From Baffinella frigidus (lineage: Eukaryota; Cryptophyceae; Cryptomonadales; Baffinellaceae): a stretch of DNA of 15,529 nucleotides. How positions within the stretch are numbered: position 1 is the first letter of the stretch; each line of letters starts with the position of its first letter. The notes under the pieces are model-generated. The model saw only the letters and a list, made by a program, of their open reading frames with translations. It had not been told where the DNA came from and made no database searches. The stretch lies in the NCBI GenBank assembly GCA_026770585.1, contig MU646480.1, positions 362,158 through 377,686 on the forward strand, in the 5' to 3' direction. The translations under genes were made by a program, and so were the position numbers. Below are positions 12,827 to 15,529 of this stretch, piece after piece.

Positions 12827-12888
12827 GGGGATCTGGCGTTCTCGCTCGGGCTGGCGGGGTGTCCCGAAGAGGGGGGGGAGGAAGTCGT
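12827..12888 (+). pseudogene. Exon cA: duplicate of cB with mutated acceptor
   Basis: GDLAFSLGLAGCPEEGGEE aligns with cB (GDLAFSLALAGCPAEGEEE). The acceptor GCACAG of cB reads GCACAT here, so the AG is lost. Downstream similarity to cB fades after about 60 bases. Confidence 0.7.
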
Positions 12889-13152
12889 GTCACAGTTCTC
12901 GAACACGCACCTTGTCTCCAACCCCAAGGCAGACTCTGGGAGGATCGAGACCCAGCGCCACCGGCTACGCTAGATGGGAAGGGGGTCAATCGCAAACGTC
13001 AACTACGCTGGAGGCTCGAGTCAACTTTTGGAGAAATCGCGCGTTTTCACGCGATTCTTCCCTTGCGGCACCTTTTGATTGCCAACCATCACGTCTCAAG
13101 TGGTACGCGAGGGTAGGCGGCATCCCCCCTGACATGCTCTCCACCTGCACAG

Positions 13153-13252
13153 GGGGATCTGGCGTTCTCGCTCGCGCTGGCGGGGTGTCCTGCAGAGGGC
13201 GAAGAGGAGACCTTCGGGAGAGTGCAGCTCCGAGCAGCTTCCCTCCTCCCAG
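13153..13252 (+). CDS. Exon cB: second-module counterpart of exon c1
   Basis: From the acceptor CACCTGCACAG (13152) to CCCAG|GTTGCG (13253), phase 0 in and phase 1 out, as in c1. It reads GDLAFSLALAGCPAEGEEET and FGRVQLRAASLLPG. The end 'LRAASLLPG' matches 'LRATASLLSPLPG' of c1 in position, phase and donor-side glycine. Preservation of the pattern in a diverged copy suggests the modules diverged under constraint, whereas cA upstream is decayed. It joins exon f (phase 0 exit) and exon dB (phase 1 entry). Confidence 0.6.
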
Positions 13253-13422
13253 GTTGCGAGCCTCTCTTCTGTTGGGTTATGAACCTCATGATCCTGCTAG
13301 GTTATGGGCCTCGTGTTTTCCGGAGCCGGGTCGGAGCCAGGTTTGTGTCTGTGTGTTTGTGCAGTGTGTATGGGGTGTGGTTTTGGTCTCCACGCGCTTG
13401 TCACGTGTGCCACCTCACCATT

Positions 13423-13462
13423 ACACCCTCAACCTTAACCCCCAAACCCTAAACCCTCAACC
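13423..13462 (+). repeat. C-rich tract before exon dB
   Basis: CCCTCAACC/CCCTAAA units followed by an 8-C run end at the acceptor CCGCAG (13475). Confidence 0.8.
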
Positions 13463-13475
13463 ACCCCCCCCGCAG

Positions 13476-13576
13476 GGTGGAACCGCTTCAACGCAACCGG
13501 GGAACTCCGGAAGCGTCCGGACGGGTGCCTCCCCTTTCCAAAATTTGCCACATTTGCTAAAGTTGCGGCCCGATTG
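13476..13576 (+). CDS. Exon dB: probable second-module counterpart of exon d
   Basis: After CCCCCGCAG the phase 1 frame reads GWNRFNATGELRKRPDG and CLPFPKFATFAKVAARL. 'FATFAKVAARL' lines up with FASFVREAFRK of d1. Using the donor GTACTC (13577) the exit phase is 0, as in d1; GTTTAG at 13591 is an alternative that gives phase 2. The donor choice was guided by phase, so this junction is weaker evidence than the others. Confidence 0.4.
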
Positions 13577-13591
13577 GTACTCGGCACCTGG

Positions 13592-13632
13592 TTTAGGTTT
13601 TAAGGGTTTAGTTTTTAAGGTTTGGGGTTTGC
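13592..13632 (+). repeat. G-rich TTTAGGTTTTAAGGG tract after exon dB
   Basis: Degenerate TTTAGGG-like units begin 1-15 bases after the candidate donors, again in G-rich orientation, followed by a C run (13632-13643). A possible tiny exon (GVLARLALPQSG, 13674-13705) follows CAATCCAG but is too short to assert. Confidence 0.6.
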
Positions 13633-13728
13633 CCCCCCCCCCCTCCCCGCGCCTTCACCCCTTTGCAATCCAGGAGTCCTAGCTCGGCTAGCTCTGCCTC
13701 AGTCAGGTGGGTTGACTGATCGGTTGCA

Positions 13729-13824
13729 CACCACATGTGGTGCCCACAAATCCGGATTTGTACCGCAGACCAGTGAAATCAACATCTGGTCTCCTCATCT
13801 TGAGGTGCCTCACAACTCAAGATG
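13729..13824. repeat. Cluster of four short palindromes
   Basis: CACCACATGTGGTG (13729-13742), CAAATCCGGATTTG (13747-13760), AGACCAG/CTGGTCT (13767-13792) and CATCTTGAG/CTCAAGATG (13796-13824, with an inner GAGG/CCTC). Four independent hairpins in 96 bases. Function unknown. Confidence 0.8.
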
Positions 13825-13889
13825 AATTCCTCCCTCAATCGTGTGTTTCTGGAGTACACATGACGTGGTACCGAGCGTGCTGTCAGCCT

Positions 13890-14109
13890 AAACCCTCAAC
13901 CCTAAAACCCTAAACCCTAAACCCTAAACACTAAACCCTAAACCCTAAACCCTGAACCCTGAACCCTAAACCCTAAACCCTAAACCCTAAACCCTAAACC
14001 CTGAACCCTAAACCCTAAACCCTAAACCCCGAACCCCGAACCCCGAACCCTCAATGCTAAACCCTAAGCACTAAACCCTAAACCCTAAACCTTAAACCTT
14101 AAACCCTAA
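13890..14109 (+). repeat. Long (CCCTAAA)n interstitial telomere-like array
   Basis: About thirty units, mostly perfect CCCTAAA with CCCTGAA, CCCCGAA and CCTTAAA variants, end nine bases before the acceptor GGGCAG of exon dC. Its internal position and variant units argue against a chromosome end. Confidence 0.95.
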
Positions 14110-14118
14110 TCTGGGCAG

Positions 14119-14210
14119 GAGCGACTCCCCGTGTGCGGCGCGCTTCCTTTCAAACTTCGTCTCGGGACTTCCCTCCAACCTCTCGATGCTCGGCGTCTCC
14201 TCCTCGCACG
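14119..14210 (+). CDS. Exon dC: FLSNFVSGLPSNLSMLGV
   Basis: After CTGGGCAG the open frame reads SDSPCAARFLSNFVSGLP and SNLSMLGVSSSHG, phase 2 in and phase 1 out at GTCTGT (the same donor hexamer as exon e). 'RFLSNFVSGL' resembles FASFVREAF of d1. The duplicate at 14325 keeps the frame and most residues (FLSNFVSGLTSNLSMLGV), with many changes at third positions. The exit phase joins 14657. The entry phase does not fit dB, so an exon may be missing or the acceptor misjudged. Confidence 0.45.
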
Positions 14211-14324
14211 GTCTGTCGTAACAAAAAGCTTCTAGAAGAGTCGAGAAAAATCTAGAGACTTCTAGACGCTTGGAGAGGACAGTCGCTAGTCAGCACCCGT
14301 GGTAGAGAAAAGTCGTATGCGCAG

Positions 14325-14394
14325 CGCTTCCTCTCAAACTTCGTCTCGGGGCTTACATCCAACCTCTCGATGCTTGGCGTCCCCTCGCCGCACG
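14325..14394 (+). pseudogene. Exon dC duplicate
   Basis: RFLSNFVSGLTSNLSMLGV, then PSPHG and GTCCGC. The frame is open; it begins after ATGCGCAG without a pyrimidine tract. The duplicated unit (about 185 bp) extends past the exon into AAGCTTCTAGAAG/AAGCTTTTAGAAG sequences (14226-14275, 14412-14463) rich in CTTCTAGA palindromes. It could be an alternative exon. Confidence 0.5.
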
Positions 14395-14463
14395 GTCCGC
14401 CTCCCTTAACGAAAAGCTTTTAGAAGCGTCGAGAGACATGTAGAAGCTTCTCTACGCTTCTAG

Positions 14464-14656
14464 ATCACGCGGTGGATCAGCGGGACCCCTGCATTCGGGG
14501 GATGAATGTCATCTCAATGTTCTGTCCGGTCGTGGAACGGACGAGGAGCTTCGTTTTACCGGGGAGCAAACACTCGTTGAGTACCACGAAAAGGAACGTC
14601 GGCGTTGTGCAATTTCCACTTGTGTTCTGACGATGACATTCATCCCGCAAATGCAG
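14464..14656. other. Intron before exon aB
   Basis: No repeat or gene seen. It holds the imperfect hairpin GGGACCCCTGCATTCGGGGG near 14481 and ends with CCCGCAAATGCAG, the acceptor. Confidence 0.45.
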
Positions 14657-14706
14657 GGGTGCCGCTCATCAACCGCGTGATGCAAGGCTTCTCTCTCTCC
14701 GTCCAG
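14657..14706 (+). CDS. Exon aB: GVPLI-type module-opening exon
   Basis: Phase 1 in after AAATGCAG and phase 0 out at CAG|GTCCAA; reads GVPLINRVMQGFSLSVQ. It matches exon a1 (GVPLNVTTSL..DLSV) at its start and in the LSV near its end. It follows dC (phase 1 exit) and precedes 15311 (phase 0 entry), so it probably opens a third module. Confidence 0.5.
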
Positions 14707-14728
14707 GTCCAAACTCATGACTCCACTA

Positions 14729-14853
14729 TGTCTTCTTCTTCTTCTTCTTCTTCTTCTCCTTCTTTTTTCTTTTCTTCTTCTTGTTCTTCCTCTTCCTCTT
14801 CTTTTTCTTCCTCTTTTTCTTCCTCTTCTTCTGCTTCTTTATTATTATTATTA
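14729..14853 (+). repeat. (CTT)n and (TTA)n microsatellite
   Basis: About 110 bp of TTC/CTT repeats with CCT interruptions and five TTA units at the end. The Ser/Phe-rich open frame across it is an artefact. It acts as a long pyrimidine tract, followed by ATACAG at 14860-14865. Confidence 0.95.
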
Positions 14854-15092
14854 TTCTCGATACAGGTCCTAGATAGGCCTGTCAGCCCTGAGTTGAGTGA
14901 TACAAAAGTCCACGAGCCTTAATAACGAGCCCGCCTCGGAAACCTGAAATCAAGGATGTCAGATGTTGCCGCTCACCGCTCTACAGGGAGAAAGAGTGCA
15001 ATTAGTCGAGCACTCCAAGGGGGGGGTGCGAGCTGGTTCCCCCGATGTGCTTGTGCACCTTCACACTCAGTTGTTCGTTTGCATTTTGACTC
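14854..15092. other. Intron, no recognised feature
   Basis: No clear exon. The short LLPLTALQGERVQLVEHSKG frame at 14961-15160 has no acceptor or donor in register and merges into CCCTCAAC repeat. Confidence 0.4.
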
Positions 15093-15304
15093 TCCTGAAC
15101 CCTCAACTCTACACCCTCAACCCCAATCCCCCAACTCTACACCCTCATTCTAAACCCTAAACCCTAAATCCTAAACCCTAAACCCTAAACCCTAAACCCT
15201 AAACCCTAAACCCTAAACCTTGAACCCTGAAGCCTAAACCCTGACCCCTGAACCCTGAACCCTTAACCCTTAACCCTGAACCCTGAACCCTAAGCCCTAA
15301 ACCC
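15093..15304 (+). repeat. (CCCTAAA)n array before exon 15311
   Basis: Starts with degenerate ACCCTCAAC units, becomes near-perfect CCCTAAA (15145-15215), then CCCTGAA/CCCTTAA variants, ending at the acceptor CGCACAG (15310). Confidence 0.95.
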
Positions 15305-15310
15305 GCACAG

Positions 15311-15373
15311 GCCCCAGGGGTGGCCGGGGACCTGGTATCAAGCATCACGGTGAAGTTGCTGGGTGTGGAGGAG
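15311..15373 (+). CDS. Exon aC: APGVAGDLVSSITVKLLGVEE
   Basis: Phase 0 in after CCCGCACAG; 21 codons read APGVAGDLVSSITVKLLGV and EE before a donor GTGAAC (15374), phase 0. With aB it gives GFSLSVQ-APGVAGDLVSSITVKL, similar in layout to DLSVADLHFPPPP..VNFSGSVSFW of a1, so aB plus aC probably equal the first half of a1 split by an intron. The donor is followed at once by C-rich repeat, an exception to the polarity rule unless another exon lies just beyond the window. Confidence 0.5.
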
Positions 15374-15529
15374 GTGAACCCCCAACCCTCAGCCCTAAAC
15401 CATAAACCCCAAACCCTAAACCCTGAACCCTAAACCCTGAACCCTAAACCCTAAACCCTAAATCCTGAACCCTAAACCCTAAACCCCAAACCCTAAACCC
15501 TAAACCCTAAACCCTAAACCCTGAACCCT
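15374..15529 (+). repeat. (CCCTAAA)n array continuing past the window
   Basis: After GTGAACCCCCAACCCTCAGC the sequence is CCCTAAA/CCCTGAA/CCCCAAA repeat to the end of the window. By the pattern seen elsewhere, an acceptor is expected shortly downstream. Confidence 0.9.

Noticed and set aside
12825-13682. 285-codon open frame, the longest on the + strand
   Set aside because: It crosses pseudo-exon cA, exon cB and (CCCTAAA)-type repeat in a different frame from the protein-like one, and contains repeat-derived LNLNPQTLNPQ. Its length reflects GC-rich sequence.
14605-14922. Ser-rich 105-codon open frame
   Set aside because: Mostly translation of the (CTT)n microsatellite; only the part before GTCCAA at 14707 matches other exons.
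15093-15529. Chromosome end (true telomere)
   Set aside because: Repeats contain many variants, are interrupted by an exon, and similar tracts occur throughout the window beside splice sites. The window end alone does not show a chromosome end.

Overview
The window looks like nuclear DNA of a eukaryote, most likely a GC-rich, intron-rich microalga. No bacterial-style gene fits. Open frames are short and end at GT donors and AG acceptors, and there is no operon structure or Shine-Dalgarno pattern. TTTAGGG-type (plant/green-algal) telomere-like repeats are scattered through the introns. A prasinophyte green alga with a large repeat-rich genome is my best guess, as inference only. I saw no start codon context, poly(A) signal, rRNA, tRNA or CRISPR array, so the window probably lies inside one long gene or inside the remains of several related ones.

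Coding content is on the + strand, as small exons of about 50-320 bp. Using 'phase n' for n bases of a codon before the intron, the best chain is 4433-4580 (0 to 1), 6159-6290 (1 to 1), 7819-7940 (1 to 0), 8868-8982 (0 to 1), 10960-11027 (1 to 0), 13153-13252 (0 to 1) and 13476-13576 (1 to 0). A second chain is 14119-14210, 14657-14706 and 15311-15373. The peptides share a beta-sandwich-like vocabulary: NPTNISATLGGALFSV, VLAPDVTLSPGIN, MPLLSLRATASLL, FASFVREAF, VTGLANVTISLAFGPLSI. This recalls the LEA14/WHy-like or DUF3712-like family of extracytoplasmic domains. I infer a repeat protein built of several such modules; the family name needs a profile search.

Almost every exon type has been duplicated locally, leaving arrays of damaged copies: type b (829-2290), type c (4211-5140), type h (6239-6783), type d (7819-8570), type f (9.8-11.3 kb), a second c pair (12827 and 13153) and a second d pair (14119 and 14325). 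The duplicated unit usually includes adjoining intron sequence.

The introns carry polarised telomere-like repeats. C-rich CCCTAAA/AAACCCC tracts lie just before acceptors, and G-rich GGGTGTAG/GGGTTGAG tracts lie just after donors. In one duplicated exon (8119-8275) a G-rich tract sits inside the exon and is bounded by GTAAGG and TTTAG, so its removal would restore the frame. This looks like an intron in the making.

The window is also crowded with non-coding foldback elements of about 80-190 bp. One family has five copies (2306, 5734, 9965, 10605, 11283), one has two full copies and a half copy (10179, 10370, 11479), one has two copies (9611, 11719), and there are many singletons. One foldback (4931-5107) split a duplicated exon and made a 4-bp target duplication. 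The 9.4-11.9 kb stretch is almost wholly such elements plus (CT)n and (GA)n tracts.
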